From: a virus
Virus record (IMG/VR): IMGVR_UViG_3300012964_000041
Span: 1 to 30,945 of that record
Direction: 5' to 3' (one strand)
DNA length: 30,945 nt
The notes beneath the pieces are model-generated. The model was not told where the DNA came from and did no database searches. It saw nothing but the letters and a program-made list of their open reading frames with translations. Each line of letters starts with the position of its first letter. The stretch's first letter is position 1. This document shows, piece after piece, positions 15,894 through 23,280 of this stretch. The translations under genes and the position numbers were made by a program.

Positions 15894-16870
15894 GTCCGGC
15901 CTCCCTGGTATTTCGCGGCGGACCACCTGAGATTCGTGCCCGTGCCGTCGTTTATCGTATCAACCCCTTGAGCATAAACAAGAATAGCTTGCTGAGGGCT
16001 CAAATCTGGCCGCGTCTCGATGGCCGCTTGCTTCTGCTCGGCGGTCAGCGAGATCTGCCCCTTCCGGGTTGGAGCCTGGCCGAATGCGGCAGGGCTTACA
16101 GGCGCGGCAGGGACACGAGCGGGCGCCTTTGACGCGGGCGGCGGCGGAGCTCCGCGCATCGTTCGATTGATGTGATCGTCCATGAACGCAAAATACTCCG
16201 GTGAATCAGGGATTAACCCCATGCCTTCAACGGCCATTTCATGGCCCTTGCGCGTGAGAATCTGCGACTTCTCGTCTTTAAAGACTGCGTCTCGGTTTTT
16301 TCGCAGCCACGCCTGCGACTGTGGCGTGAACTGCGCAATCTGCGCCTCCACCGGATCTCCTACGGGTTGACGCGGCGCGGGGTTCTTGGCGCGATACTCA
16401 ATTTCCGCCTTGGCGGCGTTAAGCTCCGTTTGCTTGGCCAGGTTTTCGGAAAGGTTCTTTTGGGCTTCCGAAAATAGCATCCAATCCCCCGCCGCTGCGC
16501 TGTCGGCGATGGCGCGCTGGGCTGCGGCGATGTTTGACTGCGTCAAGTGCAGTCCGTTCTCTACCGCCGCACGGGCGGCGTTGAGCGCTTCGGCGGCCGC
16601 GCCGTCTGCCTCTCGCCTGTAGCTCGTCGCCGCATGTTCGGCCGTCGTCTTGCTGGCCAGGAGCTGGCGCTTTTCCTCCCGTTCGCGAGCGAGCTGCTCG
16701 CGAAGGCTTTCTACGGTTTCCTCCGGTTCCGCCCCCGCCTCGATCTGCACGACTGCGCCCCCTTCCGGCGGCGCGTCGTCAACAATCTCGATATCCTCTG
16801 GAGCGGGCGCCGGTGGGGCGGCGTCAAGAAGTTCTGACGCCCTCTTTCGTCTGGATAATTTCTGCGTCAT
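15890..16870 (-). CDS. scaffolding-like protein
   Basis: A 326-residue, highly charged, Ala/Glu/Gln-rich protein. An acidic N-terminal part (APEDIEIVDDAPPEGGA) leads to a long coiled coil at about residues 50-160 (EETVESLREQLAREREEKRQ; NLSENLAKQTELNAAKAEIE). Then comes FTPQSQAWLRKNRDAVFKDE and a Pro/Ala linker with a short C-terminal helical region (ISLTAEQKQAAIETRPDLSP). This acidic plus coiled-coil layout, the position before the decoration and capsid genes, and the co-chaperonin directly upstream fit a capsid scaffold. FTPQSQ.WLR..... is a motif I have seen in such phage proteins. GAGG lies 5 bp before the ATG. Function inferred, not proven. Confidence 0.6.
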   Translation of the reverse strand: MTQKLSRRKRASELLDAAPPAPAPEDIEIVDDAPPEGGAVVQIEAGAEPEETVESLREQLAREREEKRQLLASKTTAEHAATSYRREADGAAAEALNAARAAVENGLHLTQSNIAAAQRAIADSAAAGDWMLFSEAQKNLSENLAKQTELNAAKAEIEYRAKNPAPRQPVGDPVEAQIAQFTPQSQAWLRKNRDAVFKDEKSQILTRKGHEMAVEGMGLIPDSPEYFAFMDDHINRTMRGAPPPPASKAPARVPAAPVSPAAFGQAPTRKGQISLTAEQKQAAIETRPDLSPQQAILVYAQGVDTINDGTGTNLRWSAAKYQGGRT

Positions 16871-16877
16871 TTGGGCC

Positions 16878-17405
16878 TCAATAGATCAAATCTGGATTAG
16901 AGATGCGCCCCTTGATGCAAGTGTCCGGTATTAAACGGCAATTTACACCGTTAAACTTGCACATCCATGTATCTGATGTTCTGTAGTAAAGCCAGTCTCC
17001 GAGTTTTGGGGTGTTCTTTTCAACTCTAACAAGGTAATCTTGCTCATTCTCCCCCTTACGCTTCGTATGATATGGGAAAGAACCCCTGAACAGGAAAGCG
17101 TCTTCCCCTGCCTTGAGCATCACTCCAACCTTGCCTTGGAAAATGCTTTCGCGAAGGTTTGTATCGGGACGAATGATGCCGCCTTTGGTCTTTTCCGGTT
17201 CGATGTACGTTGCAATCAGCACATCAGAGCCAAATACTTCCAGCTCACTAAGAACAGGACTTAGTAACTCTAGAAAATACGCGCGCTGATCTTCTGCGGA
17301 TGCAATGTCGCGAATGTCAATATGCCTCTGAGGCGACTGCGCCTCTTTGGTTGGCTGAGGGTACTTGTCACTTATTGCGTCTAGTGTACTCTTCAACATC
17401 ATCAC
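16878..17405 (-). CDS. GroES-like co-chaperonin (Cpn10), phage type
   Basis: A 175-residue protein whose middle (about 58-100) reads FGSDVLIATYIEPEKTKGGI, then IRPDTNLRESIFQGKVGVML, then KAG. This aligns with GroES: DRVIV, the mobile loop with GGI, and the strand after the loop, GEVLAVG. A later segment (LGDWLYYRTSDTWMCKFNGV, then NCRLIPDTCIKGRI) matches the GDWV...NG..CRI.DD..I end of phage GroES-like proteins. It probably partners with host GroEL to fold the capsid protein, as T4 gp31 does. It is longer than cellular GroES (about 97 residues) through a 55-residue N-terminal extension and an inserted loop near 105-130. The start could be GTG 17405, ATG 17402 or ATG 17399; AGG sits 5 bp before the last. 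It overlaps the preceding small gene by 32-38 bp. Confidence 0.8.
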   Translation of the reverse strand: MMMLKSTLDAISDKYPQPTKEAQSPQRHIDIRDIASAEDQRAYFLELLSPVLSELEVFGSDVLIATYIEPEKTKGGIIRPDTNLRESIFQGKVGVMLKAGEDAFLFRGSFPYHTKRKGENEQDYLVRVEKNTPKLGDWLYYRTSDTWMCKFNGVNCRLIPDTCIKGRISNPDLIY

Positions 17406-17589
17406 CTGCCAACTTATCGTAAATTTGTTTCGCTATCGCGCGAGCCTCTTCCATGCCTTGAAGCATGGCCACGTCTCTAACGTATTGTTCCGTGGAAACG
17501 CCCTCACACAGTTGCGCGGCCACTTCCAGGCGGCGCACGTTCAAAGCGTCGTTGAATGCTGCGGTAAACTGGCGAAGGCGCAAGCTCAT
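17368..17589 (-). CDS. small helical protein of unknown function
   Basis: A 73-residue, mostly helical, charged protein (LRQFTAAFNDALNVRRLEVA, then AMLQGMEEARAIAKQIYDKL) ending in EEYTRRNK. It lies between the HAD phosphatase and the co-chaperonin. Its start overlaps the phosphatase stop by 4 bp (ATGA), and its 3' end runs into the co-chaperonin start region. Context suggests an accessory of assembly or a host-takeover peptide. No family recognised. Confidence 0.5.
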   Translation of the reverse strand: MSLRLRQFTAAFNDALNVRRLEVAAQLCEGVSTEQYVRDVAMLQGMEEARAIAKQIYDKLAGDDVEEYTRRNK

Positions 17590-17969
17590 GGTTTGTTCCA
17601 GGGCTTGAAGGCGTCGATGGTTTCCGGCGTCGGGAACACTCCTTGAAACGCGAATGCTCTATCGTCGATGGTCAACCACGCTGGCGGTTTATTGACCGGG
17701 TAGGCGATAGAGCCAAGCATTTCTTCGGACTCAGCCGCGCCAAACTCGTCAACCGCCCAACTGCGAATTGCGCTTTTCATAGCGGCGATTCCGTCAGGGT
17801 GACTTGAGCGAGACGAATAGACGGCTATCTTAAGCCCGGCACGCCAGTAGGCCATAAGCGCGCCCATGGCGCCAGGAACTGGGCCGTCCATGACAACCCC
17901 CGCCCCATGCCAACCAGAGGTGTAGGCGTGCAAAACGCCGTCAAAATCAATGCAGATAATTTTTTGCAT
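17586..17969 (-). CDS. HAD-superfamily hydrolase (small phosphatase)
   Basis: A 127-residue protein. Motif I is IDFDGV (nucleophile D8 and acid D10), motif II lies in VYSSRSS (S52/S53), the lysine is probably K94 in YPVNKPPAW, and motif IV is IDDRA (D102, D103). These residues define a HAD-like hydrolase with a minimal cap. Phage relatives are often annotated as HAD phosphatases or nucleotidases; the substrate cannot be told here. It starts with an ATG that shares one base with the previous stop (TAATG) and overlaps the next gene by 4 bp, so all three are translationally linked. Presence inside the late morphogenesis block, not among nucleotide metabolism genes, is notable. Confidence 0.8.
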   Translation of the reverse strand: MQKIICIDFDGVLHAYTSGWHGAGVVMDGPVPGAMGALMAYWRAGLKIAVYSSRSSHPDGIAAMKSAIRSWAVDEFGAAESEEMLGSIAYPVNKPPAWLTIDDRAFAFQGVFPTPETIDAFKPWNKP

Positions 17970-18154
17970 TACACGCCGTGCCTCCGCCGGATTTCGCGCA
18001 TGACGCCCACTGGATAGCGGCGGTTACGATCCTGAAAGTAGAGCCATCTGCAACGCCGGGCGCCATTTGACGCCCGGCAGAGCTGTATTTCCCTGTTAAT
18101 ACGGGCCTCTGAGTTGCCCTTATGAACGCGTCGTTCTGGATTCCGACGTCCCAT
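17969..18154 (-). CDS. small basic protein of unknown function
   Basis: A 61-residue Arg-rich protein (about one quarter Arg) with two cysteines 10 residues apart (QLCRASNGARRCRWLYFQD). It ends RYPVGVMREIRRRHGV. The stop shares a base with the phosphatase ATG (TAATG), a typical coupling, and it starts 2 bp after the previous stop. Within it lies a GC hairpin (18055-18078), so part of its RNA may have a structural or regulatory role instead. No family recognised; moderate confidence that it is translated. Confidence 0.4.
   Translation of the reverse strand: MGRRNPERRVHKGNSEARINREIQLCRASNGARRCRWLYFQDRNRRYPVGVMREIRRRHGV
18055..18078. other. GC hairpin within a small ORF
   Basis: GCCGGGCG (18055-18062) pairs perfectly with CGCCCGGC (18071-18078), 8-base loop. 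It resembles the other GC hairpins of this genome but lies inside the 61-codon frame and lacks a T-run. Confidence 0.5.
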
Positions 18155-18156
18155 GG

Positions 18157-18495
18157 TTATTCACCTATGTTTGTGTAATAGCTGGCGGGCTCAAGCGCCC
18201 AGCCTGGTTTAAGTTTTCGGAATGCACTGCTAACTGCGGCAAGACCAGGGAGCAACAAGTCTCGTTCCGCAGCCATCATTTCCGCCCTGGTGAACTTGCG
18301 CGGCGGATGTATTCGCATTCCGGCGTATGATCTGGCCAGCCATACATCGCGAACCTGATCAAGCTTGAAATGCCGCCTTATCCAACCGGAACACGTGTCT
18401 TTAGCCGACAAAAACGGCCAAGTGTCCTGAAAGCGCCTCCGAATTTCTTCAGTGCGGCGCCGCTTCCGTTTCCTTCGAACCGCCACGGACGCCAT
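18157..18495 (-). CDS. small basic protein ending in a capsid-N-terminus-like segment
   Basis: I use the ATG at 18495 because AAAGG lies 7 bp upstream; a TTG at 18501 is also in frame. The 112-residue product begins MASVAVRRKRKRRRTEEIRR and has WPFLSAKDTCSGWIRRHFKL and VRDVWLARSYAGMRIHPPRK in the middle. Its C-terminus contains AAERDLLLPGLAAVSSAFRK followed by LKPGW. This matches residues 6-30 of the major capsid protein at 16 of 25 positions. The similarity is also visible in DNA (18235-18273 against 14224-14262). Either a fragment of a capsid gene was copied here, or the peptide has a shared binding role. No named family recognised for the rest. Confidence 0.5.
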   Translation of the reverse strand: MASVAVRRKRKRRRTEEIRRRFQDTWPFLSAKDTCSGWIRRHFKLDQVRDVWLARSYAGMRIHPPRKFTRAEMMAAERDLLLPGLAAVSSAFRKLKPGWALEPASYYTNIGE

Positions 18496-18497
18496 GC

Positions 18498-18902
18498 TCA
18501 AACCTTTCCGCCGCGTTTGCGCATTGGGGGCACGGGGCCAGGCGCGCCGAGAGCGCCCAGTCCAGGCGGCGGGGCGATTGGAGGCGTGGGCAGGCGCGGG
18601 GGCATTGCGCCCAGGCCCGGAACCGGCGGGGCGATTGGAGGCACAGGCGGCGCCGTGTTGACATTGATAACGGTCGTTGACTTGCCCGCTCCGCCCTTAT
18701 GCCCTTTGTGACTTCCGCCAACCATTCCCCCATCCGCCCGCTTTAGGGCAGCGGGTTTGACCATGGATCGAATTTGCCGGGCGTCCATGGCCGCGTCGGA
18801 ATGGACCCCGCCTCCTTCAGCGCGCGGTTTGTAACCGCCTCCGGTCACGGCGCGGCCCTTCTGCATATGGCTCGCCTTGGCGGCCGCCTTTATGTCCTTC
18901 AT
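18498..18902 (-). CDS. glycine/proline-rich KRGG-motif phage protein
   Basis: The start is taken at ATG 18902 (MKDIKAAAKASHMQKGRAVT), which overlaps the stop of the previous gene by 4 bp; a longer open frame to 19004 has no support. The 134-residue product has basic/Gly motifs (YKPRAEGGG, LKRADGGMVGGSHKGHKGGA) and then a Pro-rich region (NTAPPVPPIAPPVPGLGAMP). It ends PPMRKRGGKV. It looks disordered. The RADGG/KRGG signature is shared with the protein at 12055-12375. It lies between the gp49/66-like gene and small genes leading to the capsid module. Role unknown. Confidence 0.5.
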   Translation of the reverse strand: MKDIKAAAKASHMQKGRAVTGGGYKPRAEGGGVHSDAAMDARQIRSMVKPAALKRADGGMVGGSHKGHKGGAGKSTTVINVNTAPPVPPIAPPVPGLGAMPPRLPTPPIAPPPGLGALGAPGPVPPMRKRGGKV

Positions 18903-19207
18903 ACCGGCTTTCCTTTCTTTGCAGGCTTCACGGGCGGGAGCGGGGCATTTGGCCGTTCCGTCTTGTGAAGATGAGTGCGCAACTCGTAACCCATAAGAGG
19001 ACATATTTGTCTCATGGCGTCTTTGCGCGAAAGTTCTTTTCCCAAATCAGCGTTGAAGTTGCTTGCGGCGGCGCATGCCGAAACGCCAACGACGCTGTAA
19101 CCGTTCTTAAGAGTCAGAAGGCAACATGTCACCAGTGTTCCCGGCCACACATAATACTGTTCGCCTTCTATGTTCTCAAGAATCATATCTTCTGTAATAC
19201 GTGGCAT
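18899..19207 (-). CDS. N4 gp49 / Sf6 gene 66-like phage protein
   Basis: A 102-residue protein. The segment YYVWPGTLVTCCLLTLKNGY, then SVVGVSACAAASNFNADLGK, then ELSRKDAMRQICPLMGYELR carries the family hallmarks. These are T.C.LTL.NG..V.G.SAC.....F....G...ARKDA...I..L.GY.L, as in the Phage_gp49_66 family. It is widespread in phages and its function is not established. Its ATG directly follows the portal stop (TAAATG), and its stop overlaps the next ATG by 4 bp. Confidence 0.75.
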   Translation of the reverse strand: MPRITEDMILENIEGEQYYVWPGTLVTCCLLTLKNGYSVVGVSACAAASNFNADLGKELSRKDAMRQICPLMGYELRTHLHKTERPNAPLPPVKPAKKGKPV

Positions 19208-21280
19208 TTAAACCGTTCCCGCTAAATCGCTGCCCAAGATTGCCGCGCCTTCTGGATGAATGATTAGCTCTTTGGCCATTTCAACTTGCTGATTTTGTTT
19301 GTCATGCGCCAGCTTTTCCGATTGCATCTGAGCGCGCGCCATAATGTCAAGCCGTTTCGTGGCGTCCTGAAGTTTAGCCGCTTGCAGCTTGGCGTCGTTG
19401 GATTGTGCGGCGGCGTCGGCCTTAAGCACGTCCGGGTTTGGCCCGTTCGCGGCTGGCGGCGCGGGCGGGGCAAACAGACTGTCCGCGTCGTCTACCCGCA
19501 TCATGGCGAGCAACCGTTTGATGACCGCAACAGGGTCCAGAATGCCAACAGGCGCTTGCTGGGCAACCTGTGCAAGAGCGGCGGCTTTCATCAACCTATG
19601 GACGTGCGAGGGCGTGTTCGGATCGCTGCGGGGGATGATGTTGTATTGGGCGAACGCCGTCAGAACCTTCTGTTCGTCCCATCCGTTTGTATTCGGCGTT
19701 CCCATCCACAACGCAGAGGGGTTTTCGCGCAACAGGTCGCAAATGAGTTCAATTTCAGTCCCTTGCGCCGTGCACATCCGCTTGTGGACGGCGTCTAGAA
19801 TTTTGGACGCCTGCTCTATGGCCGCGAGCATTGTGCCCACCGGAACGTCAGCCCGCCCCTCGGCGGTTGGAAGCTCCGCCGTTCCGCCAAGCCGCTGACC
19901 GCTAGCCGCAACCTGCTCGGCAAGCTGCATGAGCGCGGGGTCTGGCCCTTTGTACGGCAGCGCCATAATTGCGTCCTGCAACCGCGTCCCGCCGGGAACA
20001 TCGACGGGCGCGCCTCCGCCCGGCGGAACTCGGAAATTGTTGTTCGTCTGGCGGGCGCCGGTTTTGGCGTATAGAAAACCAGGGAAGTTGCTAAACATGC
20101 CTGCGTCGAGCAGCAGGCGCCACGCGCCAGTTAGAGCGCTGGATGTGTTCCCTAGTATCTGGAGTAGACCAATGTTGTAAAATCCGAACGCTGGGACGAA
20201 ACCGAAGGGAACGAAAGTGCGCTTTCGTAGATAGTCCTTATCACCTTCCTTCCAATCTCGCCTTATCTCAAGTATTCGCCTAGATGTTTTTTCGATTGTA
20301 ACTCTGTACGGTATCGGGAGTCCTGTAATTTCCCCGTTTTCGTCTCTGTGCTCAAAGCCTTCCAGGTCGATATCCGTATAACACTCGTAAATCGTCCTAA
20401 CCTGATCTTCGGGGCGGGTTATATTCAGGTCCACGCCGGTCATACGGGCGGCGGCTGCGTCAAACGGGTTTATATGCGCGTCGGGTGGCGTCAGGGAAAC
20501 GTCCCGGTAAACCCCCGCCAGCACCATGCGCTTGTATGTCACCTGTTGCATCGGGATAACATGTGTGACGCGGGGGGCCGTTTGTATATCCGTGGCCGAA
20601 TTGGCCACGATGAGGTGTTCCGCGTCCACACATACAGATGTAGGGCGGCGCTTCAGCGGGCAATTGTTGACTTTCTTGAACGCCATGCCGGAAAACCCGA
20701 CCATAAATAGCATTCTGTCAGTGTCAGGAACGTATTCCGTGGCCGTTTTAGTTAGGAAATAGTTCATATCCATTTCCAACTGCTCGGCCAATTCATCGGA
20801 CATTGCCGTCTGTTTGCCCCACACGCGTGTTTTCGTGGGGCCGTCCGCTGGCAAAAGTTCCCCGCGCCCGTTCGCCTGGAAATGGAGCACAGCTTCCGTC
20901 AAAATCGGATGGCGGACGGTGGACATTCCTTCCATCGGCGCGCTTGATGAAGCCAAATCTGATCGCGGTTCCTCGATCTTGAGGCCAAGAAGCTTGATTC
21001 CCGCCGCCCGGTCGCGCAGCCACTCCTGACGACTCCTGTCGTCCTCTTCGATTCCTTCCAGCAACCATTCCGCCAGCGTGGCGAGCTCGGAATCCGCCAC
21101 GAACTCCGCGAGGTTGGCGGTGTGATCTCTGGCGCTTTCGTTTGAGTTGCTGGCGCGGGGGGTGAATTGGATAACAACCCCGCCGTCTGGCTGATCAATA
21201 AACATGGCGTCGTCGCTGAACGATACGCCGGGCGCAGCATACGGGTCGTGAGGTTTGAAATAGTCCGCCAGTTCCGCCAT
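19208..21280 (-). CDS. portal protein, short-tailed-phage type
   Basis: A 690-residue protein that forms the dodecameric DNA gate. Features typical of P22/SU10-class portals include: an acidic N-terminus; LLEGIEEDDRSRQEWLRDRA and RSDLASSSAPMEGMSTVRHP (about 95-140); VLHFQANGRGELLPADGP; MLFMVGFSGMAFKKV; an IPMQQVTYKRMVLAGVYRDV region; and FVPAFGFYNIGLLQILGNTS then SALTGAWRLLLDAGMFSNFP. LPTAEGRADVPVGTMLAAIE follows, and the C-terminal tail is Ala/Gln-rich and helical. Length is usual for this class (about 600-750). It lies just after the terminase and a small gene, with GGAGG 11 bp before the ATG. The call is confident. Confidence 0.9.
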   Translation of the reverse strand: MAELADYFKPHDPYAAPGVSFSDDAMFIDQPDGGVVIQFTPRASNSNESARDHTANLAEFVADSELATLAEWLLEGIEEDDRSRQEWLRDRAAGIKLLGLKIEEPRSDLASSSAPMEGMSTVRHPILTEAVLHFQANGRGELLPADGPTKTRVWGKQTAMSDELAEQLEMDMNYFLTKTATEYVPDTDRMLFMVGFSGMAFKKVNNCPLKRRPTSVCVDAEHLIVANSATDIQTAPRVTHVIPMQQVTYKRMVLAGVYRDVSLTPPDAHINPFDAAAARMTGVDLNITRPEDQVRTIYECYTDIDLEGFEHRDENGEITGLPIPYRVTIEKTSRRILEIRRDWKEGDKDYLRKRTFVPFGFVPAFGFYNIGLLQILGNTSSALTGAWRLLLDAGMFSNFPGFLYAKTGARQTNNNFRVPPGGGAPVDVPGGTRLQDAIMALPYKGPDPALMQLAEQVAASGQRLGGTAELPTAEGRADVPVGTMLAAIEQASKILDAVHKRMCTAQGTEIELICDLLRENPSALWMGTPNTNGWDEQKVLTAFAQYNIIPRSDPNTPSHVHRLMKAAALAQVAQQAPVGILDPVAVIKRLLAMMRVDDADSLFAPPAPPAANGPNPDVLKADAAAQSNDAKLQAAKLQDATKRLDIMARAQMQSEKLAHDKQNQQVEMAKELIIHPEGAAILGSDLAGTV

Positions 21281-21281
21281 G

Positions 21282-21527
21282 TCAGTTCAGCGCCTCCGCG
21301 CGCAAGGATTCGGCAAGCCGTTCCTCGGCGGCCGCAGCTTGTTTAACCCCTTGAGCGAGCTGCAATATGCGGTAAGCCGATTCTTCAACACGCACAACAT
21401 CAAGCGTTTCGACTCCGCCCGCCAAATATTGTTCAAGAGTCACCGCTATTGTTCGGCAATGCAACACAACCGCCGACAGCATTTCCGCCCGCGTCATGAA
21501 GCACTGGTGTTGATTTATTGTTGTCAT
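21282..21527 (-). CDS. small helical protein between terminase and portal
   Basis: An 81-residue helical protein (MTRAEMLSAVVLHCRTIAVT, LEQYLAGGVETLDVVRVEES, LQLAQGVKQAAAAEERLAES). A strong GGAGG stands 7 bp before the ATG at 21527. The apparent 95-bp overlap with the terminase reading frame disappears once the terminase frameshift is corrected, which supports both genes. The stop is 1 bp before the portal ATG. Function unknown; a portal or terminase accessory is possible from position. Confidence 0.55.
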   Translation of the reverse strand: MTTINQHQCFMTRAEMLSAVVLHCRTIAVTLEQYLAGGVETLDVVRVEESAYRILQLAQGVKQAAAAEERLAESLRAEALN

Positions 21528-23280
21528 AAGGAAGCCTCCATCGTTTTACAGCATGCACACTCCCCGCGCCAATGCGTTGCGTCGTGCTAGTTTGTGTGTA
21601 CTCTACCGGACGCTCAACACGGATAAAGCGGCCGGTCAGCCGATTGCGGGCGACTCCCCGCCGCTGCAACTTCCGCCGCGCGCTCTTCATGATGCTGCAA
21701 AAATCCGGCGTTGCGTAAATACCATAAACCTTGGGTTGTAGCGTCACACAGTCATCAAATGAGCCTCGTGGGAACGCCGCCATTTCGTCAACAACCATGT
21801 CGCTCCATTTGCGAATTGGGCGCCAGACCATATCTGCGGCAAACAGCGGTTCTACGCGAAGCGCTCTCACAGTCTTATCTGCGCGGCCCGGATTGACAAG
21901 CTCAATTCCAAATTGCTGATCGAACAACAGTCGCTCAAGTTCTTGGACAACGGTTATCCCGCTCGCTTTGGCCTCCACAAGCAGTTTATCGACCTTAAAT
22001 CGACGGCAACTATACGTTATCCATTCGATGAGGCCCCATGCCGGTTGCGCCCGCGCCAGATATGACGCCTCGCTCTCTCCGGGCCAGCGCGCAATCTTTG
22101 GCCCCCGCAAAACCAGATGCTTGCGCCACGCGTTGATAAGAAAAACGCGCGGATGGCCGTTATCCTGAATATTCAATCCGAGAATGACGAAACCGGAAGG
22201 GTCGTTTTGTTGATTATCGGTGTATGCCGGATCAAGAGAGGCGATAATATACTCAAACGCCGGAAACATTCCGTCTTCAGGCTCCCAACTATTCCAGTAT
22301 TCTCGTTTGAATATGCCACCTCCGCGTGGTTCAGGTCTTTGCTGATATTGACCGGCGAAAGCAAATTCCCCCATTGCCTCAAATGATGCAATGGACTCCG
22401 GTGGAAAACGACTATCCCAAAAACATTCACCCTCAGTAGTTCTTGGGTCTTTCCACCCTAATACTGTCTCGCAACCCCGTCCTTCCTCGTAAAGGAGTGG
22501 GATATACAGGTGCACGTAGGGAAGTTCATTCGACAGGATGACGCCAGATATATCGTCTTCATGGCAGCGTTGCTGAATGACAATAATGGCCGACTTGGTC
22601 ATATTGTTAATGCGGTTGGAAAGAGCTTCCAGGAAGAAACGCGCGGTTTCTTTCCGGACAGTATCTGATTCGATTTCTTTGATGGAGTTTGGATCGTCCA
22701 GAATGACTATGTCGGCCCGCGCGCCTGTTACTGTACCGCGTATGGAACTTGCTTGCTTTATACCTGTACGATCATTCTGAATAAGTTCCTCTCCCGTTTT
22801 GGTCATTTTAAATTCATGGCCGTACAGTTCTTGGAACTTTTCGGAACGAATAATGTCCAAAATTTTGCGGTTGTCGCGCTCTGTCAGATTCGCCGCGTAT
22901 GACAGGGCGAGGAACCGCACGCCTGGCCGGGCGCACGCCGACCACAGCCACAAAGGAAAGTATACTGACGTCAAAAGCGATTTGCAGCTGCCCGGCGGAA
23001 CATTTATTAAAAGTCTAGTTATAATTCCGTCCGCTACAGCCTCCAGATGAAGCGCCATGGCTTCTAGAGCCCAACCCTCTTGAAACTTCGCGTCGGGCTC
23101 CAATACACCCCAAAAGTAGCGGACGAACGCCATAAGAGACGCCGCGTGATCTTCCCGGAGCTTCCGCAGGCGTTTTTCATGGAGGGCGGCGGCGAGCGCT
23201 TGGCGCCGATCGCGCGCCGTTCGCAGCGTCTTAAGAAGCACCGGCTGACAGCTCCAAAATGAGCGCGTCCAGATCCTCAT
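21433..23280 (-). CDS. terminase large subunit, with a -1 frameshift near the 3' end
   Basis: Packaging ATPase-nuclease. Walker A is NVPPGSCKS (residues 93-101), Walker B IVILDDP (191-197), and the coupling region SAIIVIQQRCHEDD. Nuclease acidic residues are D350 (SLDPAYTD), E436 (LLVEAKASG) and D509/D510 (GSFDD). After CV at 511-512 the frame leaves the family pattern. In the frame one base back the DNA reads DATTQGLWYLRNAG, then FLQHHEERAAEVAAAG, the expected terminase end, stopping at 21614. So a base appears to be missing at about 21744-21747, and the 21433-21613 tail is spurious if the frame is restored. The first 13 codons overlap the small-terminase frame, and a GTG at 23241 with GGAG 10 bp upstream is the likelier start. 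Call sure; gene integrity not. Confidence 0.85.
   Translation of the reverse strand: MRIWTRSFWSCQPVLLKTLRTARDRRQALAAALHEKRLRKLREDHAASLMAFVRYFWGVLEPDAKFQEGWALEAMALHLEAVADGIITRLLINVPPGSCKSLLTSVYFPLWLWSACARPGVRFLALSYAANLTERDNRKILDIIRSEKFQELYGHEFKMTKTGEELIQNDRTGIKQASSIRGTVTGARADIVILDDPNSIKEIESDTVRKETARFFLEALSNRINNMTKSAIIVIQQRCHEDDISGVILSNELPYVHLYIPLLYEEGRGCETVLGWKDPRTTEGECFWDSRFPPESIASFEAMGEFAFAGQYQQRPEPRGGGIFKREYWNSWEPEDGMFPAFEYIIASLDPAYTDNQQNDPSGFVILGLNIQDNGHPRVFLINAWRKHLVLRGPKIARWPGESEASYLARAQPAWGLIEWITYSCRRFKVDKLLVEAKASGITVVQELERLLFDQQFGIELVNPGRADKTVRALRVEPLFAADMVWRPIRKWSDMVVDEMAAFPRGSFDDCVTLQPKVYGIYATPDFCSIMKSARRKLQRRGVARNRLTGRFIRVERPVEYTQTSTTQRIGAGSVHAVKRWRLPYDNNKSTPVLHDAGGNAVGGCVALPNNSGDS

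Noticed and set aside
21740-21750. Programmed -1 frameshift site in the terminase
   Set aside because: No X-XXY-YYZ heptamer or obvious downstream structure; a missing base or assembly error explains the data more simply.
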